A stretch of DNA of 64,000 nucleotides from Dorea sp. AF36-15AT (GCF_003477705.1 NZ_QUDV01000005.1:136227-200226); one strand, 5' to 3'; numbered from the stretch's first letter, positions 17,448-28,630 are shown. Notes: generated by a model from the letters alone, not told the origin. Made by a program: numbers and translations.

Positions 17448-18104
17448 ATGATAGTAGATGAAAGAATGGTGACTTATATCCATTCGCTGGAGACGCCGGA
17501 AAATTCTCTGCTGGAGGAGATTGAAAAAGAGGCACTGGATACCTATGTGCCGATTATCCGGAAAGAGACCAAGAGCTTTTTGAAGACATTGATTACCATG
17601 AACCGTCCGATGAACATATTGGAAGTCGGTACGGCGGTTGGTTTTTCGGCACTTGTTATGAGTGAATATGCTCCGGCAGGATGTAAGATTACTACAATTG
17701 AGAATTATGATAAACGAATCCCGATTGCCCGCGAGAATTTTAAGAGGGCAGGGAAAGAATCGGACATTACTCTGTTAGAGGGGGATGCGCTGGAAGTTAT
17801 GAAGGGGCTTGCGGGCCCCTATGACTTTGTATTTATGGATGCGGCAAAGGGACAGTATATCCATTATCTCCCAGAGGTCACAAGACTTCTTTCGGAGGGC
17901 GGCGTGCTGGTCTCTGACAATGTACTTCAGGACGGAGATGTGATTGAGTCCAGATATGCGGTCGAACGCAGAAACCGGACGATCCACAGCCGTATGCGGG
18001 AGTATTTATTTGAGCTGAAACACAGTGATATCTATGAGACATCTATCCTTCCGTTGGGAGATGGAATTGCACTTAGCGTAAAGCGCAGAACGTCCGAGAA
18101 GTAA
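17448..18104 (+). CDS. trmR: O-methyltransferase TrmR/YrrM (tRNA mo5U34)
   Basis: A 218-residue SAM-dependent O-methyltransferase of the YrrM family. NILEVGTAVGFSALVM near residue 57 is the SAM-binding loop, TIENYD follows, and DFVFMDAAKGQY near 125 with LVSDNVLQDGDV near 157 holds metal-binding residues. In Bacillus, TrmR methylates 5-hydroxyuridine at the tRNA wobble base to 5-methoxyuridine. The hydroxylation step is assigned to U32-family proteins, and exactly such a gene follows 31 bases downstream. I infer that the pair makes mo5U34. It starts two bases after the RNase J stop. Confidence 0.88.
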   Translation: MIVDERMVTYIHSLETPENSLLEEIEKEALDTYVPIIRKETKSFLKTLITMNRPMNILEVGTAVGFSALVMSEYAPAGCKITTIENYDKRIPIARENFKRAGKESDITLLEGDALEVMKGLAGPYDFVFMDAAKGQYIHYLPEVTRLLSEGGVLVSDNVLQDGDVIESRYAVERRNRTIHSRMREYLFELKHSDIYETSILPLGDGIALSVKRRTSEK

Positions 18105-18135
18105 CAGATACAGATAGTACAGTGAGGAAAGAAAA

Positions 18136-19362
18136 ATGAGCAGACATCCGGAATTATTGATTCCAGCCAGCAGTCTGGAAGTATTAAAAACAGCAGTTAT
18201 ATTTGGTGCTGATGCGGTATATATCGGCGGAGAAGTCTTTGGACTGCGTGCTAAGGCGAAGAATTTCAGCCATGACGATATGAAAGAAGGAATCGCATTT
18301 GCACACGAGCATGGCGTGCGTGTCCATGTAACGGTCAATATTCTGGCACATAACCGGGATCTTGAAGGCGTGCGGGAATATTTGAAAGAACTGAAAGAGT
18401 TAGGACCGGATGCATTGATTATTGCCGATCCGGCAATTTTTGAGATGGCAAAGGAGATCTGCCCTGAGATTGAGCGACATGTCAGTACACAGGCGAATAA
18501 TACGAACTATGGCACTTATCAGTTCTGGTGGAAGCAGGGAGCAAAGCGTGTGGTATCTGCCAGAGAACTGTCGCTGGCAGAGATCAAAGAGATCCGTGCC
18601 AATATCCCAGAAGAGATGGAGATTGAAAGCTTTATTCATGGAGCAATGTGCATTTCCTATTCCGGAAGATGCCTGCTGAGTAATTACTTTACCGGAAGGG
18701 ATGCCAACCAGGGAGCCTGTACTCATCCATGCCGCTGGAAATATGCGGTCGTAGAAGAGACAAGACCTGGTGAATATATGCCTGTCTATGAAAATGAACG
18801 AGGCACCTACATTTTCAATTCCAAGGACTTGTGCATGATCGAACACATTCCGGAATTGATCGATGCAGGAATCGATAGCTTTAAGATTGAAGGTCGTATG
18901 AAGACAGCTCTTTATGTGGCGACTGTTGCGAGAACTTATCGCAAAGCGATTGATGATTATCTGGAAGATCCGGAACTTTACCGCAAGAATATGCCATGGT
19001 ATCTGGATCAGATCAGTAATTGTACGTACAGGCAGTTCACAACTGGATTCTACTTTGGCAGACCGGATGATGAAGCACAAATTTACGATAGCAATACCTA
19101 TGTAAGAGAGTATACGTATCTGGGTATCATCGGTGGAGAGCGTGACGGCATGTACCGCATCGAACAGCGCAATAAGTTCTCGGTAGGAGAGACAATCGAG
19201 TTGATGAAGCCAAACGGAGATAACATCGAAGTGACGGTGAAGAAGATCGTAGACGAGGATGGCAATGAGCAGGAGAGCGCACCACATCCAAAGCAGGTGC
19301 TGTATATTGATCTGGGAGGTCATGCTGACCAGTATGACATTTTGAGAAGAAAAGAAGACTAA
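18136..19362 (+). CDS. trhP: U32 family protein TrhP-like (tRNA ho5U34 synthesis)
   Basis: A 408-residue peptidase U32 family protein. Hallmarks are ELLIPASSLEVLKTA and GADAVYIGGE at the start, the family motif ESFIHGAMCISYSGRCLLS near 171-189 and four conserved cysteines around it (MCISYSGRC, GACTHPC). The family is named for collagenases, but this branch (YrrN/YrrO, TrhP) is needed for prephenate-dependent 5-hydroxyuridine formation at the tRNA wobble base. The adjacent trmR gene supports this reading over protease activity. The gene ends the operon with a strong terminator shared with sigK. Confidence 0.88.
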   Translation: MSRHPELLIPASSLEVLKTAVIFGADAVYIGGEVFGLRAKAKNFSHDDMKEGIAFAHEHGVRVHVTVNILAHNRDLEGVREYLKELKELGPDALIIADPAIFEMAKEICPEIERHVSTQANNTNYGTYQFWWKQGAKRVVSARELSLAEIKEIRANIPEEMEIESFIHGAMCISYSGRCLLSNYFTGRDANQGACTHPCRWKYAVVEETRPGEYMPVYENERGTYIFNSKDLCMIEHIPELIDAGIDSFKIEGRMKTALYVATVARTYRKAIDDYLEDPELYRKNMPWYLDQISNCTYRQFTTGFYFGRPDDEAQIYDSNTYVREYTYLGIIGGERDGMYRIEQRNKFSVGETIELMKPNGDNIEVTVKKIVDEDGNEQESAPHPKQVLYIDLGGHADQYDILRRKED

Positions 19363-19372
19363 CGCAGATAAC

Positions 19373-19404
19373 GCTGCGGTCCTAGAAATAGGGCCGCAGC
19401 TTTT
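19373..19404. terminator. Terminator between trhP and sigK
   Basis: GCTGCGGTCCTA-gaaa-TAGGGCCGCAGC (19373-19400) forms a 12-base stem with a GAAA tetraloop, followed by TTTT. It overlaps the last codons of the convergent sigK gene. Confidence 0.85.
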
Positions 19405-20008
19405 CTATTGCGCTTTTTTCAATACGGGAGACGTAGGAGCGGGAGATGCCAAGCTCTGCAGCAATTTCCCGCTGGGTGTATTCAGCCTCATTATAGAGTC
19501 CATAGCGCATTTTCAGTACTGTCCGTTCTCTGGGAGAAAGCTGAGATTCCAGCTTGGAATAAAGAAGTTTGATATCGTCCTTGAGGACGGCTTTTTTGTA
19601 AGCATCATCGGTATGAGAATCGATAATATCAAAGATACGGATTTCATTACCTTCCCGGTCGATACCGATTGGCTCATACAGAGAAATGTCACGAAAGTAT
19701 TTCTTCTTGCTTCTAAGATGCATCAGAATTTCATTTTCGATACACCTTGCAGCGTAGGTTCCAAGCCTGACATTTTTGTCGGAATTGAAGGTAACCACAG
19801 ATTTGATCAGACCGATTGTGCCGATGGATAGAAGATCTTCGGTGTCTTCGCCAAGCGTCTGATACTTTTTGACGATATGCGCAACCAGCCGGAGATTATG
19901 CTCGATCAGGATGTGCTTGGCTTCAAGGTCTCCTTCGGTATATTTTTGCAGATAATACTGTTCTTCGGCAGCTGTTAGGGGAGGAGGAAAAGATTTCACA
20001 GTGAGCAC
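19382..20008 (-). CDS. sigK: Sporulation sigma factor SigK
   Basis: A 208-residue sigma-70 family factor. Region 2 holds HNLRLVAHIVKKY and LLSIGTIGLIK with TYAARCIENEILMHLR; region 4 ends in YTQREIAAELGISRSYVSRIE. Length and sequence match SigK, the late mother-cell sigma factor of sporulation. The gene is continuous, so no skin-type insertion splits it, and the N-terminus is short, as in clostridia without a long pro-sequence. Two GTG starts are possible, 20008 and 19999; AGGTG ahead of the second makes 19999 a fair alternative. It is alone on the minus strand, facing trhP. Confidence 0.93.
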   Translation of the reverse strand: MLTVKSFPPPLTAAEEQYYLQKYTEGDLEAKHILIEHNLRLVAHIVKKYQTLGEDTEDLLSIGTIGLIKSVVTFNSDKNVRLGTYAARCIENEILMHLRSKKKYFRDISLYEPIGIDREGNEIRIFDIIDSHTDDAYKKAVLKDDIKLLYSKLESQLSPRERTVLKMRYGLYNEAEYTQREIAAELGISRSYVSRIEKSAIEKLRPYF

Positions 20009-20414
20009 CTGACCGCATTTTTACTTACAGTTTATGTGGAAATGGGAGGATTTGTGCTTTTCCATAAAAAGATAAGTGGTGTAGAATATTTTGCTAAAGG
20101 AAAGCTGTTATTAGGAGCGTGTATACATGTATCTATTGCGTGAAAGATGATTATGTATGTGAAATTGGAATATCTGAGTATAATTCTTTAGAGAATGTAT
20201 TAACGGCATTTGAAGCATTTTAGAAAAATACGAGATAAAATAAATCGCTCTGTGGTGACCTGACCAGGTTGCCGTGGGACGATTTATTATGCAAATCTAC
20301 TGAAATTTTGTTTTTTCTAAAAATCATATTGACGAGTTAACGTAAGAATAGTATAAATGTAACTACGAATACTGATTATGACAACTCGAAAAATGGTAAA
20401 ATATAGAAGGAGAG
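20009..20414. other. Intergenic region between sigK and comM
   Basis: No convincing gene is present. About 20,100-20,222 holds a short open stretch that reads protein-like (ending ENVLTAFEAF before a stop) but has no good start, and may be a gene remnant. At 20239-20288 arms AATAAATCG and CGATTTATT enclose a second pairing (ACCTG-ac-CAGGT), a two-part hairpin without a T-run. The sigK promoter must lie at the left and the comM promoter near 20,330-20,390. Confidence 0.5.
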
Positions 20415-21959
20415 ATGCGATTGAGTTTCAGTAGAGTATTATCGGCGGCAATGTGTGGCATGGAAGTCATACCGGTGCAGGTAGAGGCTGACGTGAGTAA
20501 CGGACTGCCGTTGTTTCATATGGTCGGTTATCTGGGAGCGGAAGTGCGAGAAGCAGAGGAGCGTGTACGTACAGCAATCCAGAATGCCTGTGCTGCTTTG
20601 CCACCCAAACGAATGGTGATTAATCTGTCGCCGGGCAATGTGAGAAAGCGTGGGACATCGTATGATCTGCCGATCGCACTGGCGGTGTTAGCTGCGGCAG
20701 GTTTATTACAGCAGGAATGTCTGGAACAAGTGATGGCAGTGGGTGAACTGGGCTTAGACGGCAGTGTGCAGGGGATTCCTGGGGTGCTTGCAATTGCTGC
20801 AAAGGCGAAGGAACAGCAGGTGAGATGTCTGGTTGTTCCGTCTGCCAATGAACGGGAAGCAAGGCTTGTGGAAGGAGTGCGCGTCTGTGGTATTAAATCT
20901 CTGGGCGAGATATTTCGACAATTGCTTCAAGGTGAAACCATTGGATGTATCAAAAAGACAGATACACTATTCGAGAGAGAAGTGGTTGCAGGACAGGGAG
21001 ATTTTGCGGACATTTCCGGACAGTCTGGCATGAAGCGCGCTGCAGAGATTGCGGTGGCCGGCAGACATAATCTGTTGATGGTGGGACCACCGGGCAGTGG
21101 CAAGTCTATGATAGCCAAAAGGATTCCTACGATATTTCCGGCTCTTACCAGAGAAGAGAGCCTTAGGATTACCAAAGTATATAGTGTGGCGGGGATGATT
21201 AAGTCAGAGCAGCCATTGGTCATGGAACGTCCGTTTCGTGAGGTGAATCAGACAGTGACAAAGGCGGCATTGTTAGGGGGAGGAGCCTGGCCCAAACCCG
21301 GTGAACTTACACTCGCCAGTGGAGGTGTGCTGTTTTTGGATGAGCTGGCGGAATTTAAGCGATCTGTACTTGAGGTGCTGCGTCAGCCATTGGAGGAACG
21401 GGAAGTGCGGATTGTCAGAAATCATGGCGTGATCATTTATCCGGCAGATGTGATGCTGGTGGCAGCCATGAATCCGTGTCCCTGCGGATATTTTTCTGAC
21501 CTGAATAAGTGCACATGTACGATATCCCAGATTCGACAGTATCAGGGGAAAATCAGCTATCCGTTCCTTGGTAGGATGGATATCTGTGCAGAGGTACAGG
21601 GTGTGGCTTATGAAGATCTGGAGAGGGAAGAACTGGCAGAAAGCTCAGCAGCTATTCGACGAAGGATTGAAAAAGCAAGAAAACGTCAGATGGATCGAGC
21701 GGAGAACGGAGAGTTTGTCTATAATGCAGAACTCTCAGGGGAACGTCTGATCAGAGACTGTGAACTTGGAAGGGCAGAAAAAAGAATGATGCGACAGGCT
21801 TATGACAGATTTTCATTAAATGCGAGAACCTATCATAAAGTATTAAAGGTGGCACGTACAATTGCAGATTTGGAAGGAGAAGAACGCATAGGGATAGCGC
21901 ATTTGCAGGAGGCACTTGTTTATCGAAGTATGGATAAGAAGTATTGGGGAAGAGTATGA
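20415..21959 (+). CDS. comM: YifB/ComM-like Mg-chelatase AAA+ ATPase
   Basis: A protein of up to 514 residues. An N-terminal Lon-protease-like S5 fold (VEADVSNGLPLFHMVGYLG and RKRGTSYDLPIALAVL) is followed by the AAA+ module with Walker A GPPGSGKSMIAKR near residue 222 and Walker B GVLFLDELAEF near 306. The CPCGYFSD motif near 353 is also characteristic. ComM is a hexameric helicase that promotes branch migration during uptake of DNA; here it overlaps dprA, another transformation gene. ATG 20415 lies only two bases from GGAG, so TTG 20421 may be the true start. Confidence 0.9.
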   Translation: MRLSFSRVLSAAMCGMEVIPVQVEADVSNGLPLFHMVGYLGAEVREAEERVRTAIQNACAALPPKRMVINLSPGNVRKRGTSYDLPIALAVLAAAGLLQQECLEQVMAVGELGLDGSVQGIPGVLAIAAKAKEQQVRCLVVPSANEREARLVEGVRVCGIKSLGEIFRQLLQGETIGCIKKTDTLFEREVVAGQGDFADISGQSGMKRAAEIAVAGRHNLLMVGPPGSGKSMIAKRIPTIFPALTREESLRITKVYSVAGMIKSEQPLVMERPFREVNQTVTKAALLGGGAWPKPGELTLASGGVLFLDELAEFKRSVLEVLRQPLEEREVRIVRNHGVIIYPADVMLVAAMNPCPCGYFSDLNKCTCTISQIRQYQGKISYPFLGRMDICAEVQGVAYEDLEREELAESSAAIRRRIEKARKRQMDRAENGEFVYNAELSGERLIRDCELGRAEKRMMRQAYDRFSLNARTYHKVLKVARTIADLEGEERIGIAHLQEALVYRSMDKKYWGRV

Positions 21960-23074
21960 GAGATACGGAAGAATATAAGTATGAATGGTGGCTTGCTGGA
22001 ATGCGCCCGTTAACGGATGATAAGAAGCGTGCGCTGGTGGAACATTGGGGCAGTGCCAGAGAAGTGTATAATGGGATATATTATATAGAAGAAAGACAGA
22101 AAAAACAGCTTCATTTTTTGAAGGCAGAGGAGATTGATCGTTTGCAGAACTGGGCAAGAACACAGGATGTAGAGAAACTTTATGAACAGGGTCAGAGACT
22201 TGGAGTACGCCTTGTTACCTGGTTTGATGAAGCGTATCCGAAGAGACTCAAAAATCTGATCAAGATGCCTTATGGGATCTACGTAAAGGGAAAACTACCG
22301 GCGGAAGACAGACCGACAGCAGCCATCGTGGGTGCCAGGAGATGTACGCCTTATGGGGAAGAATTGTCAATCATCCATGCAGAGAATCTGGCGCTTGCCG
22401 GAGTGCAGGTGATCAGCGGTATGGCAAGGGGAGTAGACAGCATCTCGCAACGTGCAGCCATTGAGGCAGGGGGAGAGTCTTATGGCGTGCTTGGATGCGG
22501 CGTGGACGTATGCTATCCGAAAGAGAATAAAGGACTTTACATAGATCTGCAGAAGCATGGGGGCATTCTGTCGGAGCTTCCACCGGGGACAGCACCGCTG
22601 CGGGAATATTTTCCAGCCAGAAATCGCATGATCAGCGGGCTTGCGGACATGATATTGGTAATGGAGGCAAAAGAAAAGAGCGGATCTCTTATCACGGCAA
22701 CATTTGCATTGGATCAGGGAAAGACGATTTATGCACTTCCGGGACCGGTTACCAGTGAGCTCAGTAAGGGGTGTAACAGGATCATCAGTGACGGTGCAGT
22801 TCCGCTTCTGAGCCCGAAATACCTGTTGGAACAGGAAGACCTTAAATTGTTAAAAAATCATACAAATTCACCTTCTGATCGGGTGAAAAATGAAAAAGTG
22901 CTTGAAAGTCCAGAAAAATTGTTGTATGCTACCGTTGGTTTGTTTCCAAAGAGCCTGGATACATTGCAGGCGGAAAGCGGGATGAAACGAACAGATATGG
23001 TTCATGCCCTTGTGTCTTTGGAAATGAAAGGATATATCAGAGAGATATCCAGAAATCATTTTGTAAAAGCATAA
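21956..23074 (+). CDS. dprA: DNA processing protein DprA
   Basis: A 372-residue DprA. A helical N-terminal domain is followed by the Rossmann-type DNA-binding core: AIVGARRCTPYG near residue 120, ISGMARGVDSISQRAAI near 158, GCGVDVCYPKEN near 182, FPARNRMISGLAD near 220 and SGSLITATFALDQGK near 243. The end (about 315-372) is the winged-helix DprA domain. DprA loads RecA on incoming single-stranded DNA. The ATGA overlap with the comM stop shows tight coupling. ATG 21956 has GGGGAAGAG just before it. Confidence 0.95.
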   Translation: MRDTEEYKYEWWLAGMRPLTDDKKRALVEHWGSAREVYNGIYYIEERQKKQLHFLKAEEIDRLQNWARTQDVEKLYEQGQRLGVRLVTWFDEAYPKRLKNLIKMPYGIYVKGKLPAEDRPTAAIVGARRCTPYGEELSIIHAENLALAGVQVISGMARGVDSISQRAAIEAGGESYGVLGCGVDVCYPKENKGLYIDLQKHGGILSELPPGTAPLREYFPARNRMISGLADMILVMEAKEKSGSLITATFALDQGKTIYALPGPVTSELSKGCNRIISDGAVPLLSPKYLLEQEDLKLLKNHTNSPSDRVKNEKVLESPEKLLYATVGLFPKSLDTLQAESGMKRTDMVHALVSLEMKGYIREISRNHFVKA

Positions 23075-23114
23075 AAGCGTTCTGAACGCATGAAATTAAA
23101 GGAGTATAGATAAT

Positions 23115-25190
23115 ATGGCGCATTATTTGGTAATTGTGGAGTCGCCTACAAAGGTTAAAACAATTAAAAAATTCCTTGGAAGCAATTATACAGTTATGGC
23201 ATCAAACGGACATGTAAGAGACCTGCCAAAAAGTCAGCTTGGTATTGATGTGGAGCATGACTATGAGCCGAAGTATATTACAATCCGTGGTAAGGGGGAG
23301 ATATTGGCAGAGCTTCGTAAAGAAGTAAAGAAAGCAGATAAAGTATATCTCGCAACTGACCCGGACCGCGAGGGAGAAGCTATTTCATGGCATCTAATGC
23401 ATGCGCTGAAATTAGAGAATAAAAAGACATATCGTATTACATTTAATGAGATTACGAAAAATGCGGTTAAGTCTTCTATTAAGAATGCACGTGAGATTGA
23501 TATGAATCTGGTAGATGCACAGCAGGCACGCCGTGCTCTTGACCGTGTGGTAGGTTACCGCATCAGTCCGCTTCTGTGGGCAAAGGTGAAAAGGGGCTTG
23601 AGTGCGGGACGTGTGCAGTCAGTTGCACTTCGTATCATTGCCGATCGTGAGGAAGAGATTAACGCATTTATCCCGGAAGAGTACTGGAGTCTTGATGCCT
23701 GTCTTAAGGTGAAAGGCGAGCGTAAGCCGCTGACAGCCAAGTTCTATGGCACTGCTGATGAGAAGATGACCATTCATTCGGAAAAAGAAGTGAATCAGAT
23801 CCTTGCGGAGCTTGAACATGAAGATTATTATGTGGAAAATGTTAAAAAGGGAGAACGTCTGAAGAAAGCACCGGTTCCGTTTACCACAAGTACGATGCAG
23901 CAGGAAGCTTCGAATGCGTTGAACTTTGCCACTCAGAAGACCATGCGCATTGCACAGCAGCTATACGAAGGTATTACGATCAAAGGCAGTGGAACCGTAG
24001 GTCTGATCACATATCTTCGTACGGATTCTACCCGTATTTCAGAAGAGGCAGATGCACTTGCAAAGTCTTATATTGCTGAGAATTACGGAGAAGAATATGT
24101 TGGAAGCGGCAACACAACAGCAAAAGATGATAAGAAGATTCAGGATGCACATGAGGCTATCCGACCAACAGATATTACCAGAACACCTGCTATGGTAAAA
24201 GAGTCATTGTCAAGAGACCAGTTCCGACTTTATCAGCTGATCTGGAAACGATTTGTGGCAAGCCGCATGAAGGCAGCAAAATATGAAACTACTTCGGTTA
24301 AGATTGGCGCAGGGAAATATCGGTTTACGGTAGCTGCGTCTCGGATCGTGTTTGAAGGATTCCGTTCGGTATATGTAGAGTCCGGAGAAGAGAAACCTGA
24401 AAATAATGTACTGCTCAAGTCATTAGATAAGGATTCAGAGCTGTCTTGTGATCATTTTGATAAGAAGCAGCATTTCACACAGCCGCCGGCACATTATACA
24501 GAGGCATCCCTGGTGCGCAAGCTGGAAGAACTTGGTATCGGACGCCCAAGTACCTATGCGCCGACAATTTCTACCATTATTGCCAGAAGATATGTGGCAA
24601 AAGAAGGTAAGAATCTGTATATGACAGAGATTGGTGAAGTGGTCAATAATATTATGAAAGAGTCCTTCCCGGCAATTGTGGATGTGAATTTCACAGCCAA
24701 TATGGAAGGTCTGTTGGACTGCGTGGCTGAAGGAAAAGTGGAATGGAAATCTGTTATCGAGAATTTCTATCCAGATCTGGAAGCAGCCGTTAAGAAGGCT
24801 GAAAAGGAACTGGAAAGCGTCAAGATAGAGGATGAAGTTACGGATGTAATCTGTGAAGAATGTGGTCGTAATATGGTAGTTAAATATGGGCCACACGGTA
24901 AATTTTTGGCGTGTCCTGGATTCCCGGACTGCCGCAATACGAAACCTTATCTGGAAAAGGTGGGTGTTGCATGTCCGAAATGTGGTAAGGAGATTGTATA
25001 CCGCAAGACAAAAAAGGGCAGACGATATTACGGATGCGAAGGTTATCCAGAATGCGATTTTATGTCATGGCAGAAACCATCTGAGAAAAAATGTCCGAAG
25101 TGTGGAGGGTACATGCTGGAAAAAGGCAATAAGCTTGTCTGTGCGGATGAACAGTGCGGCTATGTAGAACAAAAAAGTAGTGATAACTAG
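23115..25190 (+). CDS. topA: DNA topoisomerase I
   Basis: A 691-residue type IA topoisomerase. The TOPRIM domain shows VIVESPTKVKTI and TDPDREGEAISWH (acidic metal site); the active-site tyrosine is in ITYLRTDSTRIS near residue 299. The C-terminal part bears three zinc ribbons with cysteine pairs at CEECGRNM, CPKCGKEI and CPKCGGYM. The enzyme relaxes negative supercoils by cutting one strand. It follows dprA, the common Firmicute order dprA-topA-codY, and is followed by codY here too. Confidence 0.96.
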   Translation: MAHYLVIVESPTKVKTIKKFLGSNYTVMASNGHVRDLPKSQLGIDVEHDYEPKYITIRGKGEILAELRKEVKKADKVYLATDPDREGEAISWHLMHALKLENKKTYRITFNEITKNAVKSSIKNAREIDMNLVDAQQARRALDRVVGYRISPLLWAKVKRGLSAGRVQSVALRIIADREEEINAFIPEEYWSLDACLKVKGERKPLTAKFYGTADEKMTIHSEKEVNQILAELEHEDYYVENVKKGERLKKAPVPFTTSTMQQEASNALNFATQKTMRIAQQLYEGITIKGSGTVGLITYLRTDSTRISEEADALAKSYIAENYGEEYVGSGNTTAKDDKKIQDAHEAIRPTDITRTPAMVKESLSRDQFRLYQLIWKRFVASRMKAAKYETTSVKIGAGKYRFTVAASRIVFEGFRSVYVESGEEKPENNVLLKSLDKDSELSCDHFDKKQHFTQPPAHYTEASLVRKLEELGIGRPSTYAPTISTIIARRYVAKEGKNLYMTEIGEVVNNIMKESFPAIVDVNFTANMEGLLDCVAEGKVEWKSVIENFYPDLEAAVKKAEKELESVKIEDEVTDVICEECGRNMVVKYGPHGKFLACPGFPDCRNTKPYLEKVGVACPKCGKEIVYRKTKKGRRYYGCEGYPECDFMSWQKPSEKKCPKCGGYMLEKGNKLVCADEQCGYVEQKSSDN

Positions 25191-25191
25191 T

Positions 25192-25287
25192 AATTTTCAG
25201 TAGACTTTAGTTTAATTCCGAAAATTCAGAAAAATATACAAATTACAACTCTTTATAGTTGAAATTGATACAATTGTGTGCTACTAT
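25192..25287 (+). promoter_or_regulatory. codY promoter with two CodY-box-like sites
   Basis: TTGAAA (25259-25264) and TACTAT (25282-25287) with 17 bases between form the promoter. Upstream lie 25192-25206 and 25221-25235, each with three mismatches to the CodY consensus AATTTTCWGAAAATT. Autoregulation of codY would fit, since CodY represses its own gene in other Firmicutes; binding is inference. Confidence 0.55.
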
Positions 25288-25312
25288 ATCCAATATAAGG
25301 AAGGTGATATGA

Positions 25313-26095
25313 ATGGGCGTGCAATTGCTAGATAAAACTAGAAAGATTAACAAATTACTGCACAATAATAACTCCAGTAAAGTGGTCTTTAATGATATCT
25401 GCCGCGTATTGACAGATATTCTGGATTCCAATGCACTGGTAATCAGTAAAAAGGGCAAAGTGCTTGGTATCGGATGTTGCAAGGGTGTTGGTATCATCAC
25501 GGAGCTTCTTCGCGGAGAAGTGGGAGCGTTTATTGACGAGATGCTGAATGAGAGACTTCTAGGCATTCTGTCTACCAAAGAGAATGTCAATCTGGAGACT
25601 CTTGGATTTTCTGAAGAAGTGGCGAAGAGTTATCAGGCATTGATCACACCAATCGAAATTGCCGGTGAGAGACTTGGAACCCTGTTTATATACAAACAGG
25701 AATCAGAGTATGAGATTGATGACATTATTCTCAGTGAGTATGGTACTACAGTTGTAGGTTTGGAGATGCTCCGTTCTGTAAATGAGGAGAGTGCAGAGGA
25801 AAGCAGAAAGGAACAGATTGTACAGTCTGCGATCAGTACACTGTCTTTCTCGGAACTGGAAGCTATTATTCATATTTTTGAAGAATTGGATGGAACCGAA
25901 GGTATTCTGGTAGCAAGTAAGATTGCTGACAGAGTGGGGATTACCAGATCAGTTATCGTTAATGCACTTCGTAAGTTTGAAAGTGCGGGCGTGATCGAGT
26001 CTCGTTCATCAGGTATGAAAGGTACTTACATCAAAGTTGTGAATGATCATGTATTTTCAGAACTGGAACGTATAAAAGCTGAAAAAGAAAAATAA
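25313..26095 (+). CDS. codY: GTP-sensing pleiotropic repressor CodY
   Basis: A 260-residue CodY. The N-terminal GAF domain (to about residue 155) binds branched-chain amino acids and begins QLLDKTRKINKLLH; the C-terminal winged helix has ASKIADRVGITRSVIVNALRKFESAGVIESRS near 199-230. CodY binds AT-rich boxes when GTP and branched-chain amino acids are high and represses amino acid supply and stationary-phase genes. The start follows AAGGAAGGTG. Possible CodY boxes lie in its own upstream region. Confidence 0.96.
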   Translation: MGVQLLDKTRKINKLLHNNNSSKVVFNDICRVLTDILDSNALVISKKGKVLGIGCCKGVGIITELLRGEVGAFIDEMLNERLLGILSTKENVNLETLGFSEEVAKSYQALITPIEIAGERLGTLFIYKQESEYEIDDIILSEYGTTVVGLEMLRSVNEESAEESRKEQIVQSAISTLSFSELEAIIHIFEELDGTEGILVASKIADRVGITRSVIVNALRKFESAGVIESRSSGMKGTYIKVVNDHVFSELERIKAEKEK

Positions 26096-26156
26096 GTATA
26101 AGGGTATCGGGCAACTGATACCTTTTACTGTTTCTGGAAAAGGAGGCGGCAGAGAG

Positions 26157-26462
26157 ATGTGTGAAGGATGCTCAGCAGAGCTCCAGATGAAGCAGATGAT
26201 CCTCGAAGACGGAGTGATGGAAGATCGGATACATTACTGTAAAGTATTATTCGGTAATGAAGATCAGGAGACGTTAAAGATGCTTCTCCGAGGCGAAGAG
26301 GTAGATGTGATTTCTCTGGATGCAGTATATAACTGCAAGCTGACCGATGGTGAGAATGTAGAAGAATGCGATGGCATGGTCCTGGAACGCTATCTGGGGG
26401 ATGAAGGGAATATTCTGATATTTCAGATTGAAAATGGATTTTATAAAAATAGTCTAAACTAA
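26157..26462 (+). CDS. Hypothetical protein (101 aa)
   Basis: I do not recognise the family. It begins MCEGCSAEL, with a CxxC pair, and is acidic, with a block of beta-type segments (DVISLDAVYNCKLTD, ILIFQIENGFY). It lacks membrane segments or a signal peptide. GGAGGCGG lies just before the ATG, which supports translation. It sits 61 bases after codY and directly before the groESL promoter, so it may be co-transcribed with codY. No function can be assigned. Confidence 0.7.
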   Translation: MCEGCSAELQMKQMILEDGVMEDRIHYCKVLFGNEDQETLKMLLRGEEVDVISLDAVYNCKLTDGENVEECDGMVLERYLGDEGNILIFQIENGFYKNSLN

Positions 26463-26472
26463 ATAAAGTGTG

Positions 26473-26543
26473 TTGACAAAATAAAGAGAGAGTGCTATTT
26501 TATATCTAGAAAGTTTTTAGCACTCTCTTTTTGTGAGTGCTAA
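26473..26543 (+). promoter_or_regulatory. groESL promoter with CIRCE operator
   Basis: TTGACA (26473-26478) and TATTTT (26496-26501), 17 bases apart, form the promoter. TTAGCACTC-N9-GAGTGCTAA at 26517-26543 is a perfect CIRCE inverted repeat, the binding site of the heat-shock repressor HrcA. Expression should therefore rise on heat shock; hrcA itself is not in the window. Confidence 0.95.
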
Positions 26544-26578
26544 CAGATAAATGAACTTTATTGAAGGAGGAATATAAA

Positions 26579-28499
<1,921 letters not shown>

Positions 28500-28520
28500 T
28501 CACGGATGATTCTGTGTGAG

Positions 28521-28551
28521 GAAAACTCCCTTAGGGGAGTTTTCTTTTTAT
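28521..28551 (+). terminator. Rho-independent terminator after groEL
   Basis: GAAAACTCCC (28521-28530) pairs with GGGAGTTTTC (28535-28544) and is followed by a T-rich tail. Confidence 0.88.
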
Positions 28552-28630
28552 ATATAACGTGGTAGAATATAACTAATTATTCAAGATTTTCTATATGTCT
28601 TGTGATAGAGTACCTGACAGGAGGAAATAA

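Noticed and set aside
19382..20008. Possible skin-type interruption of sigK
   Set aside because: The gene is continuous from region 2 to region 4 with no break.
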